DNA of 64,000 nt from Gottschalkia purinilytica (GTDB lineage: Bacteria; Bacillota; Clostridia; Tissierellales; Gottschalkiaceae): NCBI RefSeq assembly GCF_001190785.1, contig NZ_LGSS01000013.1, forward strand, positions 16,429-80,428, read 5' to 3'. Shown piece by piece: positions 44,528-54,567 of the stretch (its first letter is position 1; each line of letters starts with the position of its first letter). A model generated the notes under the pieces. The model saw only the letters and a program-made list of their open reading frames with translations, searched no databases and was not told the DNA's origin. The position numbers and the translations under genes are program-made.

Positions 44528-44782
44528 ATGAAAAAAGTTGTTATATATACTAAAGATTACTGTCCATATTGTAAAGCAGCATGTGAATTATTTAAAAATA
44601 AAGGCGTAGATTTTATAGAAACTGATGTAACATATAACGAAGAGGTATTTAAAGAAGTTAAGAAAAAAACTGGTTGGACAACAGTTCCTCAGATTTTTAT
44701 TGAAGACGAATTTATTGGTGGATGGGATGATATAAATGCCCTAAATAAGTCTCATCAGCTAGATCCTAAAATTGGATTATAG
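44528..44782 (+). CDS. glutaredoxin
   Basis: 84 residues of the GrxC type: VVIYTKDYCPYCKAACELF with the dithiol CPYC (C12, C15), TTVPQIFIEDEFIGGWDD with the cis-Pro and the glutathione-binding GG. It would reduce disulfides in the cytoplasm using glutathione or another low-molecular-weight thiol. The site AAAGGATG precedes the ATG. A single gene with its own terminator. Confidence 0.92.
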   Translation: MKKVVIYTKDYCPYCKAACELFKNKGVDFIETDVTYNEEVFKEVKKKTGWTTVPQIFIEDEFIGGWDDINALNKSHQLDPKIGL

Positions 44783-44811
44783 TAAAACTATATATTTACC
44801 TATACTTAAAT

Positions 44812-44861
44812 AAAAGAACTCTCTCTTAGTAATTTTTATAAATCTAAGAGAGAGTTCTTTT
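44812..44861 (+). terminator. terminator of the glutaredoxin gene
   Basis: An 18-bp perfect stem (AAAAGAACTCTCTCTTAG and complement) with a 14-base loop, followed by TATTTG. Confidence 0.85.
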
Positions 44862-44937
44862 ATTTGTTTTTCTATCCTTTAACTTAAAATATTTAAGTAT
44901 ACCTCTTTATAAGTTGCAAATATTTTGAATGTTTTCA

Positions 44938-45996
44938 TTATTTAACTATGTCTTCTATTACTTTTATAAAATAGTTCATCTCTTCATCGTTTCCTATACT
45001 TACTCTTAAGAAGTTATCTATTCTAGGCTGATTGAAATATCTAACAAGTACATTCTTTTCTTTCAGCCTGTTAAATATATCTTCTGCTTTTATATATGGA
45101 TGACTAATAAAAACAAAATTAGTTTTTGAATCTATAACATTAAATCCTATAGATTTTAATTCTTCTGATACCCTATTTCTAGTATCTATAATTTTTCTTC
45201 TTGTCTCTTGAAAATATTCTTCATCTTTAATAGCTTCTATCGCTCCAAATAAAGCTAGTGTATCAGTAGTATAAGAGTTTACTGAATTTTTAATTCTATC
45301 TAGTCCAGTTATTAGATGTTCTTGTCCTAGTGCAAATCCAACTCTAAGACCTGCTAGTGATCGTGATTTAGATAACGTTTGTATTACTAATAAATTTTCA
45401 TATTTATCAATAAGTTTAACTGATGATTCTCCTCCAAAGTCAATATAGGCTTCATCAACAATTACAACCTTATCTTTATTTTTATTTAAAACTTCTTCTA
45501 TAAATTCAAGAGGTACATATCTTCCTGTTGGCGCATTAGGATTTGGAAATATAATACCTCCATTTGGTATGAAAAATTTATCTATCGGCAATGAAAGGTC
45601 ATTATTTAAAGATATTAAGTTATATTTTATATTAAATAAATTAGAATATACTTTATAAAAACTATACGTAATATCTGGAATTAATATAGGCTCATTAGGA
45701 TTAAAAAATCCTATAAATGAAAAAGCTAATATTTCATCAGAACCATTGCCTATGAACACTTGCTCTTTCTTTAGAGAATAATAGTCAGCTATTGTATCTC
45801 TAAGTCTTTCACTAGTCGGATCTGGATAGAGTTTCAAGTTTTCATTTGCAGCATTTTGTATAGCCTTAATAACTTGTTCTGATGGAGGGTATGGATTTTC
45901 ATTAGTATTTAGTTTGATATACTTTTTATCTTTAGGTTGTTCTCCAGGTATGTAAGGGTCTATTTTCTTTGTAATGTCACTCCAATATTTACTCAT
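44938..45996 (-). CDS. hisC: histidinol-phosphate aminotransferase (HisC-like)
   Basis: 352 residues, fold type I aminotransferase. KLNTNENPYPPSEQVIKAI, YPDPTSERLRDTIADYY, GNGSDEIL, FPNPNAPTGR, VVIVDEAYIDFGG and the PLP-binding LSKSRSLAGLRVGFA are all characteristic of HisC. No other his genes are nearby, so the protein may instead serve aromatic amino acid transamination. AGAGGAG precedes the ATG. Confidence 0.87.
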   Translation of the reverse strand: MSKYWSDITKKIDPYIPGEQPKDKKYIKLNTNENPYPPSEQVIKAIQNAANENLKLYPDPTSERLRDTIADYYSLKKEQVFIGNGSDEILAFSFIGFFNPNEPILIPDITYSFYKVYSNLFNIKYNLISLNNDLSLPIDKFFIPNGGIIFPNPNAPTGRYVPLEFIEEVLNKNKDKVVIVDEAYIDFGGESSVKLIDKYENLLVIQTLSKSRSLAGLRVGFALGQEHLITGLDRIKNSVNSYTTDTLALFGAIEAIKDEEYFQETRRKIIDTRNRVSEELKSIGFNVIDSKTNFVFISHPYIKAEDIFNRLKEKNVLVRYFNQPRIDNFLRVSIGNDEEMNYFIKVIEDIVK

Positions 45997-46596
45997 ATAT
46001 CTGCTCCTCTTATTTATATTTTTAATACTATTAGGGCTTAGCTACCATAAAAAATTTATTTAGACTAATTTTATCAAATACTATATATTTTAAATAAGTA
46101 GCTATATAAAATACCATTATAATATTTAAATATACTTATTCTCATCTTTATAAGAAACTCTTAATACATGATACTTAATTTAATCTAGTATATTGTACTA
46201 TTTTTATATGTATAATCATATATTCTAAGTTAATTTTTGTAAACATATTGGTTTGTAGATCTCTTCATTAAGATTTAAAATATTATTTAATATTATCTAA
46301 CTTTTCTTTTAGCTCTAATTTATTTATTATAAATATCTCTATACTATAAATGAATTTAGTGTAAATAAAAAATAATTATCTATAAAAAATAAAAAAATGC
46401 TTATTATACTAAAAAACGGTTAAATAGTATATTATAAGTTATTCTAATTTAGGTTAATTATTTTACTTTTTAATTGTAAAAAAAGAGAATGAAAAACAAA
46501 TATGATGAAGAAAATAAGTAAGTTCATTAAATTAATTATTTTATAAAATATAGCTAATAAAAAACGTAATTTATAAGTATGAAGGGAGTTTTAGTT
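45997..46596. other. intergenic region, nothing recognised
   Basis: About 600 bases of AT-rich sequence between divergent genes. I looked for a T-box or other riboswitch ahead of the hisC-like gene and saw none. No open frame with a ribosome site. Confidence 0.5.
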
Positions 46597-47319
46597 ATGC
46601 AGAAACCAGTTATTGGATTAGTATCTAGTCTTACGTATTATACATTACCAAATAAAGAACTAGCTGAAAAAGTTTCACTAGATATTGAGTATAGTGAGTG
46701 TATTGAAAGTGCTGGAGGAATACCACTAGTAATTCCTATAACAAAAATTAGAGAAGATATAGAAAGACAAGTTGAATTATGTGATGGACTATTATTCACA
46801 GGTGGTATGGATATAAATCCAATAACTTATGGAGAAGAAATCTATTATGACCTATGGAAGTATAACTCTTCTCTTGATAAGTTTCAATTAACTTTGGGTG
46901 AGATAGCTCTAGAAAAAAACTTACCTATTTTAGGTATATGTAGAGGACTTCAAATTTTAAATGTAGTCAGAGGAGGTACTCTATATCAAGATTTATCTCA
47001 AATAAAAAAAGCTACTTTGAAACATATACAGGCATCAAAGCGAAGCGATATAGGCCATAAAGTGACTATAGAAGAAGACAGTATACTATACAGCATATTT
47101 GGAAAAGAAACTTATGTAAATACTTTACACCATCAAGTTATAAAAGACATTGGAAGAGGTATAAAGGTAGTCTCAAGATCAAGTGATGGTATTATTGAAG
47201 GAATTGAAATACCTGATAGGAAGTTCGTAGTAGCTGTTCAATGGCATCCAGAATTACTTGCCGAATACGATGATAAAAGTAAAGCTTTATTTAAATTGTT
47301 CATAGATAATTGTAAGTAA
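46597..47319 (+). CDS. gamma-glutamyl-GABA hydrolase-like class I glutamine amidotransferase (PuuD family)
   Basis: 240 residues. PuuD-type motifs: KPVIGLVSS at the start, GLLFTGGMDINPITYGEE, the nucleophile elbow GICRGLQILNV with the catalytic Cys, and VAVQWHPELL with the catalytic His. Such enzymes release glutamate from gamma-glutamyl amides. The start at 46597 has AAGGGAG 8 bases upstream; a start six codons earlier lies before that site. Single gene. Confidence 0.9.
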   Translation: MQKPVIGLVSSLTYYTLPNKELAEKVSLDIEYSECIESAGGIPLVIPITKIREDIERQVELCDGLLFTGGMDINPITYGEEIYYDLWKYNSSLDKFQLTLGEIALEKNLPILGICRGLQILNVVRGGTLYQDLSQIKKATLKHIQASKRSDIGHKVTIEEDSILYSIFGKETYVNTLHHQVIKDIGRGIKVVSRSSDGIIEGIEIPDRKFVVAVQWHPELLAEYDDKSKALFKLFIDNCK

Positions 47320-47333
47320 TATATGTCAGTTAT

Positions 47334-47378
47334 AAAAATCAAGAGAGTATCTTAAAGCTATATACTGTCTTGATTTTT
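47334..47378 (+). terminator. terminator of the amidotransferase-like gene
   Basis: AAAAATCAAGA pairs with TCTTGATTTTT, extended inward by AGTAT/ATACT across a small internal loop, with T-rich sequence after it. Confidence 0.8.
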
Positions 47379-47570
47379 ATATATATCATAAGAAAACAAG
47401 GAAAATTTCAAAGATGAACTATTATAGCATCAGCTATAAAGAATGAGCATCTTAAATATAATTAAATGTTTTAATTTTAATAAACTATTTTCTCTTAAAG
47501 TGTAAAAAATAAAGTAGATTGATTAGCATTATTCATCTACTTACCTGATAAAATAGTTATCCTATAATTT
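47379..47570. other. short intergenic region
   Basis: Contains AT-rich DNA and a short imperfect hairpin near 47507-47550 (GTAGATTGATTAGC / TCATCTAC-like) that may end the UroD-like transcript. Nothing else seen. Confidence 0.3.
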
Positions 47571-48434
47571 TTATTTTAATTTTATTTCCCATATATATGA
47601 CTTATTCATTGAAAATCTAGTTCTTTTTATACAGCTATGCCCTATAAACTTTAACTTTCCTAATAATCCTTTTATTATATTTCCGTAAATCTCATCACAA
47701 GATGTGACTACTTTTTTTACTGATATAAATCCAAATTCTTCTAGTGGGACAGAAGTCTGTACACATACATGAACAATTTCATTAGTTATATGTTCTTCTA
47801 TTGACTTAAGAATTCTATAACTTGAAGGTCCACTAAACTCTTTAAACACTTTAGTTCCCACAATATCTTTCGTTCCTACAGGATCCCCATAGGAAATTAT
47901 TTTAGCTCCTCTACTTATTGCTTCCTTAATATATTTAACAACGTTTTTCTCTATGCTATTTAATATTTCATTTACATCCTCAGGATTTTTTCTAATGCTT
48001 TTATAAAGTATCAATGGGTCTATCATTGAAGATATTATAGTAAAAGGTCCTTCAACGTTCAATGACACTATTTCACCTTTATCTGATAATATCTTAATGG
48101 CATCTAAAACTGACCTCACTCTTCCTTTAGAAAAGTCTATATCTAGATTATTTAACATTTCTTCAACTGAACTATATTTATACTTATTTACTCTTGGCCC
48201 GTACTTTTCATCTCCCAACTGTATATCTGATCCCAGTGCCTCAGCCTCTACAGTATTGCAAAATGGTAGAATACATATAGAATTTTTGTTGTGATCTTTT
48301 ATATCTTTTGATAATAGAGCCATACTATTACTATCAATATGTACTTTTGGAAATAAGAATCTCTGTTTTTCAATTATCTCTTTAGGAATCTCGTCTAAAA
48401 TATCACCTTGACATTTTGTAGATATTTCGTCCAT
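47571..48434 (-). CDS. uroporphyrinogen-decarboxylase-fold protein (MtaA/CmuA-like)
   Basis: 287 residues of the UroD superfamily: ICILPFCNTVEAEALGSDIQ, NVEGPFTIISSMIDPLILYK and ISYGDPVGTKDIVGTKVFKE. It is shorter than true HemE (about 340-350) and lacks its N-terminal RxP motif. It fits the methyl-cobalamin:coenzyme M-type methyltransferase branch or an uncharacterised corrinoid-linked paralogue. No corrinoid protein gene is nearby. GAGGTGA precedes the ATG. Confidence 0.75.
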   Translation of the reverse strand: MDEISTKCQGDILDEIPKEIIEKQRFLFPKVHIDSNSMALLSKDIKDHNKNSICILPFCNTVEAEALGSDIQLGDEKYGPRVNKYKYSSVEEMLNNLDIDFSKGRVRSVLDAIKILSDKGEIVSLNVEGPFTIISSMIDPLILYKSIRKNPEDVNEILNSIEKNVVKYIKEAISRGAKIISYGDPVGTKDIVGTKVFKEFSGPSSYRILKSIEEHITNEIVHVCVQTSVPLEEFGFISVKKVVTSCDEIYGNIIKGLLGKLKFIGHSCIKRTRFSMNKSYIWEIKLK

Positions 48435-48760
48435 TTATTTCACCTCAATACAAATATATATTTCCTTGTATTAATAATAATTTTGATATCTAAAATAAAA
48501 TTCTATTATTCTTTCTATATACCTTTAACTTACAACTAGAAAAGATTCACAATTTATCATCATTTCTACTATAAATAATAATATAAGTTACAAAATTATT
48601 ATTTTTTCTAAAAAAATTAAATGCTTTATATATTATCAATTCTAATACAGTATCTCTTATAAATATAGCGTTTGTAGTGTATATCAAATTTTTTTAAATT
48701 TAATAAATAAAAGCAATTGATATTACTCATACTAATAATAAAAATTATGGAGGGATATAT
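48435..48760. other. intergenic region upstream of hsp18
   Basis: About 325 bases between divergent genes. I checked for CIRCE and CtsR-type boxes ahead of the small heat-shock gene and did not see a convincing match. Confidence 0.4.
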
Positions 48761-49183
48761 ATGTTTGGTTTAACACCTTTTAGAAGAGGAAGAAATGATG
48801 TTTTTGATTTCTTTAATGAAATGGAAAAAAACTTTATGCAAAGCTTTAATAACGAATTCTTTAATTTTAAAACAGACATCGTTGAAAAAGAAGATAAGTT
48901 TATATTAGAAGCTGAATTACCAGGATTCAATAAAGAAAATATTGATGTTAAAGTTGATGATAATAAACTTACTATTAGTGCTAAACAAGATACAAGCACA
49001 GAAGAAAATAAAGACAATTATGTTCGTAAAGAAAGACGATATGGATCATTTGTAAGAAGCTTCGATGTATCAAATGTTAAAGTTGATGATATTAAAGCAG
49101 ATTATAAAAATGGTATACTAACTCTTGAGTTACCTAAAAAAGATTCTGGCAATTCTAATGGTAAAAAAATAGATATCAATTAA
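48761..49183 (+). CDS. hsp18: small heat-shock protein, Hsp20/alpha-crystallin family (clostridial Hsp18 type)
   Basis: 140 residues. Starts MFGLTPFRRGRNDVFDFFNE as in clostridial Hsp18. The alpha-crystallin domain shows FKTDIVEKEDKFILEAELPG, VKVDDNKLTISAKQ, RKERRYGSFVRSFDV, and the C-terminal NGILTLELPKK with the conserved GxLxLxxP motif. It is an ATP-independent holdase for unfolded proteins. The ribosome site is GGAGGG; the gene is monocistronic with its own terminator. Confidence 0.93.
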   Translation: MFGLTPFRRGRNDVFDFFNEMEKNFMQSFNNEFFNFKTDIVEKEDKFILEAELPGFNKENIDVKVDDNKLTISAKQDTSTEENKDNYVRKERRYGSFVRSFDVSNVKVDDIKADYKNGILTLELPKKDSGNSNGKKIDIN

Positions 49184-49207
49184 AATTAAAGATGTCAGTA
49201 ATAAATT

Positions 49208-49250
49208 AAAATGCTTAGAGTATCTATAATTAGAACACTAAGCATTTTTT
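49208..49250 (+). terminator. terminator of hsp18
   Basis: AAAATGCTTAG pairs with CTAAGCATTTT across an AT-rich 19-base loop and is followed by further Ts. Confidence 0.85.
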
Positions 49251-49363
49251 ATTATATTTTTAGTTATTTTACTATAAAATAAATTTTTAAGATAATAATA
49301 CAATAATTTTAGTTTTTAAAATTTAGTTCCTTATATACATACTTTTCATATTTAATAGTCATA

Positions 49364-50827
49364 TTATTTTATATCTAAAATTTTAATATAATCAACTAGC
49401 GGGTCATCAGTTCCTTGTAATTGACAGTTCTCACCTTTTAATATATTAATATAATCTATTATTTCTTTAGTTATTATTTCTCCTATACAGATCACAGGTA
49501 TCCCTGGTGGGTAAGCCATAACTATTTCACCTGCTATCTCTCCTTCTGAATCTGAAAGTTTGACTAATTTCTTTTTCATATAATATGCCTCTCTTGGTGA
49601 TACTATGCTATCAGGATATTTAGGTAAAAAGTTTATCTTATTATAGGGTTTTATTTTAGTTTTATCTGATATATCTTTTAAACTATTAATTAATGCCTCA
49701 AAATTTTCCTTTACATCACCAATACTTGCTATAGCAAGTATATTATTAAGGTCAGCTAGCTCAATTTGTATATTATATTCTTTTCTTAATTTTGACTCCA
49801 TCTCGTATCCTGTATAACCTAAATTTCTAACATTTATACCTAACTTAGTTTCATCAAAGTTAAAGCAACCTGGATACCCCACTAGCTCTTTTCCAAATGC
49901 ATATACTCCTTCTATCTTGTTAATTTCATCACGTGCCCATCTAACCATTTGTAGAGTATTTTCTAGCAATTCTCTACCTTTTATAGACATATGTTTTCTA
50001 GCTACATCCAGAGAACACATTAGTAAATATGAAGCACTTGAAGTATATATTAAATTTAAAGTTTTCTTTACTTTGTCTGGCGAAATTTTAGTATTACCCA
50101 TCATAAGAACTGAACTCTGTGTTAAAGAACCACCTGTCTTATGCATACTTAATGTACTCATATCTGCTCCTGACTTCATAGCTGTTAATGGAAAATCTTC
50201 ATGAAAATACATATGAGATCCATGTGCTTCATCTACTAATACTAATATATCGTGGCTATGAGCTATTTCTACTATTGTCTTTATGTCAGAGGTAAAACCA
50301 TAATAAGTAGGATTTATTAAAAATAATGCTTTAACATTTGGATGAGATTTTATAGTATTTTCAATCTTCTCAACAGTTATACCATTGGCTATTCCTAGCT
50401 CCTCATTAATTTCTGGTTCTACGTAAATCGGAACTGCTCCACTTAGTATAATTCCACCTATAACAGACTTATGAGCGTTTCTAGGAATAATTATCTTATC
50501 ACCAGGCTTACAAGCACTCATTATCATAGCTTGGATTCCTGAAGTTGTGCCATTAACTAGAAAAAAGGCTTTTTGTGCCCCAAATGCATCAGCAAGAAGT
50601 CTCTCAGATTCATATATAACACCTGTTGGATTATTAAAATAGTCTAGGTCTTCCATTCCGTTTACATCCATATTTAATACACGTTTTCCTAAATAATTCA
50701 TCAATTCAGGAATGCCTTTACCATGTTTGTGTCCAGGTACATGAAATGGTATAACTTCATCATCTATATATTTTTTTACAGCATCAAATAAAGGAGTTAA
50801 GTTTTGATCTATATTTTTCAAATACAT
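49364..50827 (-). CDS. Orn/Lys/Arg decarboxylase (SpeA/CadA-like, short type)
   Basis: 487 residues, PLP fold type I. Starts MYLKNIDQNLTPLFDAVKKY. Motifs: FHVPGHKHGKG, NGTTSGIQAM, IPRNAHKSV, LVDEAHGSHMYFH, and the PLP lysine in LSMHKTGGSLTQSS, then the C-terminal YPPGIPVICIGE typical of this family. It produces a polyamine precursor (agmatine, cadaverine or putrescine). The ATG at 50827 follows AAGGGTGG; an upstream start five codons earlier lies over that site. Confidence 0.9.
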   Translation of the reverse strand: MYLKNIDQNLTPLFDAVKKYIDDEVIPFHVPGHKHGKGIPELMNYLGKRVLNMDVNGMEDLDYFNNPTGVIYESERLLADAFGAQKAFFLVNGTTSGIQAMIMSACKPGDKIIIPRNAHKSVIGGIILSGAVPIYVEPEINEELGIANGITVEKIENTIKSHPNVKALFLINPTYYGFTSDIKTIVEIAHSHDILVLVDEAHGSHMYFHEDFPLTAMKSGADMSTLSMHKTGGSLTQSSVLMMGNTKISPDKVKKTLNLIYTSSASYLLMCSLDVARKHMSIKGRELLENTLQMVRWARDEINKIEGVYAFGKELVGYPGCFNFDETKLGINVRNLGYTGYEMESKLRKEYNIQIELADLNNILAIASIGDVKENFEALINSLKDISDKTKIKPYNKINFLPKYPDSIVSPREAYYMKKKLVKLSDSEGEIAGEIVMAYPPGIPVICIGEIITKEIIDYINILKGENCQLQGTDDPLVDYIKILDIK

Positions 50828-50999
50828 TACCACCCTTCTCAAAACTACTACTTAATTTACAGAAAGTATAGTCAAGTATATAACACTTCTATGATTATAA
50901 TATGAACTGCGAATTTTATAGTGCAAGTATACTTTAGTCCCTATAACTATATTTATTGAGTGGATGTATTAAGTTGAAATCTTAATATTTCTTAACTTT
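50828..50999. other. intergenic region
   Basis: Short AT-rich gap between co-directional genes. Nothing recognised. Confidence 0.3.
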
Positions 51000-52226
51000 T
51001 TAAGTTCTTGTAGAATATTTTGAAGTAAAAGATTTATAAACTACATAAAAAATTAAAATAAAGAAGTTTAGTACGAAAATAAATCTAGAAGAACGAAATT
51101 GTAGAATAGCATATGTATACCCTATTCCAATCAGCTTTCCTATATTATTAAAGATATCATTTATTCCCATTATCCTAGCTACAAATTCTTTTTTAGTAAT
51201 TATTTGTAGCTTTGTATTTATAAATATTGTTAAAAGAGATATCACTAAACCTTCTATAAACTGTAAAAGTATAACTGTTGATAAATTATTTGATAAACTA
51301 TAAAATAGCCATACTATAGATACAGTTATTAATATCATATAAGCAAATAATAGATTCAGTTTATGAATTATTTTATCAAAGTAAATAGATACAACCATAG
51401 CTACAAAGTTTGTTCCATAAAAAACAGACATCATAAATCCCCAATTTCTACTGGTAACCTTTAAAGTATCAAAAGCAAAAGAATAAAAAGTAATATTTAC
51501 AGAAGCTATTGCTAAACTCGCTATTGTATTAATTAATACAAGCTCCTTTATAGAAATTTTAGATTTGAAGTATTTAAATCCACTTCTTATATCCTTATAT
51601 ATACTAGGTTTAGTTCCTATTTTTTTATTTATTATATTTGATTTATGTGATTTGGTTCTAGTTAAAAATAAGATTATCGTAGATAAAAAGTATGATAGGC
51701 TATTAATCATAAATATAGTATTTAGACCCCAGATATCTATTATAATACCAGCTATAATTGGCCCTATGATAAATATTATTCCTTTTATTCCTGTTAGTAT
51801 AGAATTTCCAATCATAACATCTCTTTGATCTAGTAAGCTTGTAATTATCTTTTTCTGAGGAGGATTATATAATATTTCAAATGAAGATAATGTTAGCATA
51901 AGTATATATATAGTTAATACATTTTGATTTGATATAAATAATAATGCAGTTAATCCTCTAAGCAAATCTATAAATGCAAGTAAATATTTTTCATTGAATC
52001 TATCTCCTAAACTACCTGCAAAAGATGATAAAAAGAAACTTGAAATGGGAGTACAAATTACAATAAAGCTAGCAGATGTTCCTGAACCTGTTAATTTAAT
52101 AAGTAATGCAGCTATTGCAATAAAATGAAAAGCATCTCCAAGATTTGAAACTGTTTGACTTGTCAAAAAAAACATCAAAGACTTATTTTTCTTTATTCTG
52201 TCTGGAATCGGATTGTTAATAAGCAT
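51000..52226 (-). CDS. MFS transporter
   Basis: 408 residues, about 12 transmembrane helices. FFLTSQTVSNLGDAFHFIAI-AALLIKL near the start and FAGSLGDRFNEKYLLAFIDL (MFS motif A, loop 2-3) mark the family of enterobactin-exporter/MefA-like drug efflux carriers. The ATG at 52226 has GGGGGT about 9 bases upstream; the five codons before it overlap that site and are excluded. Substrate unknown. Single gene. Confidence 0.87.
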   Translation of the reverse strand: MLINNPIPDRIKKNKSLMFFLTSQTVSNLGDAFHFIAIAALLIKLTGSGTSASFIVICTPISSFFLSSFAGSLGDRFNEKYLLAFIDLLRGLTALLFISNQNVLTIYILMLTLSSFEILYNPPQKKIITSLLDQRDVMIGNSILTGIKGIIFIIGPIIAGIIIDIWGLNTIFMINSLSYFLSTIILFLTRTKSHKSNIINKKIGTKPSIYKDIRSGFKYFKSKISIKELVLINTIASLAIASVNITFYSFAFDTLKVTSRNWGFMMSVFYGTNFVAMVVSIYFDKIIHKLNLLFAYMILITVSIVWLFYSLSNNLSTVILLQFIEGLVISLLTIFINTKLQIITKKEFVARIMGINDIFNNIGKLIGIGYTYAILQFRSSRFIFVLNFFILIFYVVYKSFTSKYSTRT

Positions 52227-52293
52227 ACTAATTACCCCCAATATTTTCTTACATAGATATTCTTATTAGAAATATTAGGGGTATATTCTAAGT

Positions 52294-53232
52294 TTATTTA
52301 TTTACTTCTACTACATGTGGCATTGCCCTATAGGAACTAGTTCCTAATTTTTTTGTTTTAGTTGTTCCATCTAAATTTTTAATTGTTAACCATGATTCTA
52401 CTATAGCCCCATCCATACCTTCTATAATTATTTTTTCCTCGCCCTCTTTTAACTCAGGATTCTTTATATATTCTGTAGGTGCCTTAAATGATTCTAGTGT
52501 TTTATGATTCCATTCTACCTTTGGAGGCTCCTCTTTACCATAAAAACCAATGTATAATCTGTTACCTACTCCCTTTGCCCATATAAGAATTGGATGTTCT
52601 GTGTTATTTTTAAACTTAAAATCTTTTGCACCATAGGCTACAGTTGCATCTTGACCATATGGAACATAAGGAACAGGCATACTATGATTATGTCTTTCAA
52701 CAATCTCTAAGTCACTTAATATTGATACATTATATAAAGTAGATGCAACTTTACATACTCCCCCACCTTCAGTTGTAGATACCTTTGAGCCTATATATGT
52801 TGGTCCTTTTTGATATCCTTTAGACTCAACATATGGACCTATGCCATTATTCTGAGAAAATACTTCCCCAGGAGATACAACCATTCCAGCTAGTGAACTA
52901 GCTGCTAAATGTACATTATACTCTTCTCCTGGTAGTGGATCTTTTAAAACTGTACAATATGCGGCCAACAATACAGTCGTTCCATTTTCTTTCTGTAATC
53001 TTTTGAATTCTTCATCATTCGCCCATGGTAACTTATTAACAGTACCAGACTTTTTGGGAGTGTCTACTTTCGTATTAGTTATCTTACCTTTTGGTTGCGA
53101 ACTATCAATTTTGGTTTTAATATTTTCTTCTTTTATTTTTAAATTTCCTTGCATACCTTTATTATTACATGAAGTTAAGTAAAACAAGGCTATTACTGCT
53201 AATATTAATATATAATGTTTATTTTTTTTCAC
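52294..53232 (-). CDS. VanW-family lipoprotein
   Basis: About 312 residues. A lipoprotein signal (KKNKHYILILAVIALFYLTS then CNN) gives a lipobox LTSC. After a Lys/Thr-rich linker comes the VanW domain: LAASSLAGMVVSPGEVFSQN, GIGPYVESKGYQKGPTYIG, EGGGVCKVASTLYNVSI and RHNHSMPVPYVPYGQDATV. A C-terminal G5-like segment follows (ELKEGEEKIIIEGMDGAIVE). A GTG at 53232 is the better start (AGAGG 9 bases upstream) than the ATG at 53238. Role at the cell surface, molecular function unknown. Confidence 0.85.
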   Translation of the reverse strand: MKKNKHYILILAVIALFYLTSCNNKGMQGNLKIKEENIKTKIDSSQPKGKITNTKVDTPKKSGTVNKLPWANDEEFKRLQKENGTTVLLAAYCTVLKDPLPGEEYNVHLAASSLAGMVVSPGEVFSQNNGIGPYVESKGYQKGPTYIGSKVSTTEGGGVCKVASTLYNVSILSDLEIVERHNHSMPVPYVPYGQDATVAYGAKDFKFKNNTEHPILIWAKGVGNRLYIGFYGKEEPPKVEWNHKTLESFKAPTEYIKNPELKEGEEKIIIEGMDGAIVESWLTIKNLDGTTKTKKLGTSSYRAMPHVVEVNK

Positions 53233-53406
53233 CTTCATTCACCTCTATTCTAGTCTAAGATGTTTATAGTCACTAAATTATATTCTTCTATTTATGGTGA
53301 AAAATATACATTTCTCAATAACAAATATAAGACATAATAAATAAATAATAGAATAGTTATTAAATTAGAAGTGTAAGTATGTTTTACCAAACGAGGAGGA
53401 CAATAC

Positions 53407-53820
53407 ATGGTTTTTTGGCTATCAATATTTGGTATGATTTGTTGGGGAATAGCTCCAGTATTTGCTAAAGTAGGACTAAATAATCTTAATCCTTTACCTG
53501 GATTAATCATAAGAACTCTGATGGCAGCAGGTTTTATTGTAGGTTTTTTGGGTTTTAATGGAAATATGCAACAAATAAAAAGTCTTCCTTTTAACACATG
53601 GTTCTTAATTGCTATCGAAGCTCTTCTTGCTACACTAGTTGGTGACCTCGCATATTATGCTGCAATTAAAAAGGGAGATATATCTGTAGTAACTATTATT
53701 ATGTCTAGTTCTCCCTTAGTCACTATGTTAGTTTCAACTATATTCTTAGGAGAGCAATTAACTCCAAGCAGAATACTAGGAGCAAGTCTAGTTATAGCTG
53801 GAATAATAATCATTATGTAG
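53407..53820 (+). CDS. single-domain EamA/DMT transporter
   Basis: 137 residues, one EamA domain of five helices (MICWGIAPVFAKVGLNNLNP, IRTLMAAGFIVGFL, FLIAIEALLATLVGDLAYYA, STIFLGEQLTPSRILGASLV, IAGIIIIM). Full-length members carry two such domains, so it probably works as a dimer. GAGGAGGA precedes the ATG. Confidence 0.88.
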   Translation: MVFWLSIFGMICWGIAPVFAKVGLNNLNPLPGLIIRTLMAAGFIVGFLGFNGNMQQIKSLPFNTWFLIAIEALLATLVGDLAYYAAIKKGDISVVTIIMSSSPLVTMLVSTIFLGEQLTPSRILGASLVIAGIIIIM

Positions 53821-53983
53821 TAGTCATATAAAATACATGATTATTTCCTTCTATAATGTACAATAAATATATTAATTTCTATTGTATTTATTATGCCTTA
53901 TTAACTAAATTTATATTTTAGATGTAATATTTAATAATTATTTAAAAACTAAATATTAATTAGTTATAACTTTGATATTATAT

Positions 53984-54016
53984 GGCTACTGTACCTTATT
54001 TAGTAGCCTTTATTTA
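53984..54016 (+). terminator. terminator, probably of the EamA gene
   Basis: GGCTACT pairs with AGTAGCC across an 11-base loop, followed by TTTATTTATG. Confidence 0.65.
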
Positions 54017-54149
54017 TGTTATGCTATATATCATACTTATTTATCCATGCCTTTTTAACAATTTTTACAAAGTTATAAAAAAGCCTACTATCTATTTTTC
54101 ACTAATATATGTTAGAATAATATTAGAGTTTATAAAACATTTTATTAAC

Positions 54150-54182
54150 AAACCTACATTTTATTATAAGTAGTAGGTTTTT
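54150..54182 (+). terminator. second terminator-like hairpin
   Basis: AAACCTAC pairs with GTAGGTTT across a 15-base loop, followed by TTT. Confidence 0.5.
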
Positions 54183-54231
54183 CTCTGCTTGTCTTCGTTT
54201 TCTATTAGCATACTACTCTGGCTCAATTAAG

Positions 54232-54426
54232 ATGCTTATTTTATTTACATCTTCAGACATAAAAATTAATTCATATTCCCCATATGAATCTAATTTTGAT
54301 TCTTGTGATGTTTTTATAAATCCTATAAATAACTTAAAGGATCTTAGAAAACTCAATCCTTCTTTTCAAATTTTATATAAAAAAAGTGGACTAACTCCTC
54401 AGATGAAAAGAATCAAGACTGATTGA
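54232..54426 (+). CDS. possible small protein, unrecognised
   Basis: A 64-residue frame (DVFINPINNLKDLRKLNPSF then QILYKKSGLTPQMKRI) with normal amino-acid make-up. There is no convincing ribosome binding site before the ATG. It could be a real small protein, a remnant or chance. No family recognised. Confidence 0.25.
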   Translation: MLILFTSSDIKINSYSPYESNFDSCDVFINPINNLKDLRKLNPSFQILYKKSGLTPQMKRIKTD

Positions 54427-54567
54427 TAATATAGCTCTAAAAATTTTATTATAAAAATAAAATTTTAATTATTACATTTAAAATTATTTTAGGTTTAATA
54501 AATAATTTTATAGTTAAATATTAAAAATATAGGTTAAAATTAATTTATATTTACTATTAATTAATCC

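Larger units (their letters stand above)
53821..54231. other. intergenic region with two hairpins
   Basis: About 410 bases. Terminator-like hairpins lie at 53984-54016 and 54150-54182. The short open frame between them runs through both stems and has no ribosome site, so I do not call it a gene. Confidence 0.5.

Noticed and set aside
45997..46578. Possible T-box or other riboswitch ahead of the hisC-like gene
   Set aside because: No T-box sequence or conserved riboswitch core could be found by eye; only AT-rich DNA.
47571..48434. Calling the UroD-fold gene hemE
   Set aside because: Too short, lacks the N-terminal substrate-binding motif of HemE, and has no heme genes around it.
53982..54173. 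Plus-strand frame of 63 codons, hydrophobic
   Set aside because: It starts inside one terminator stem and ends in another, with no ribosome site.
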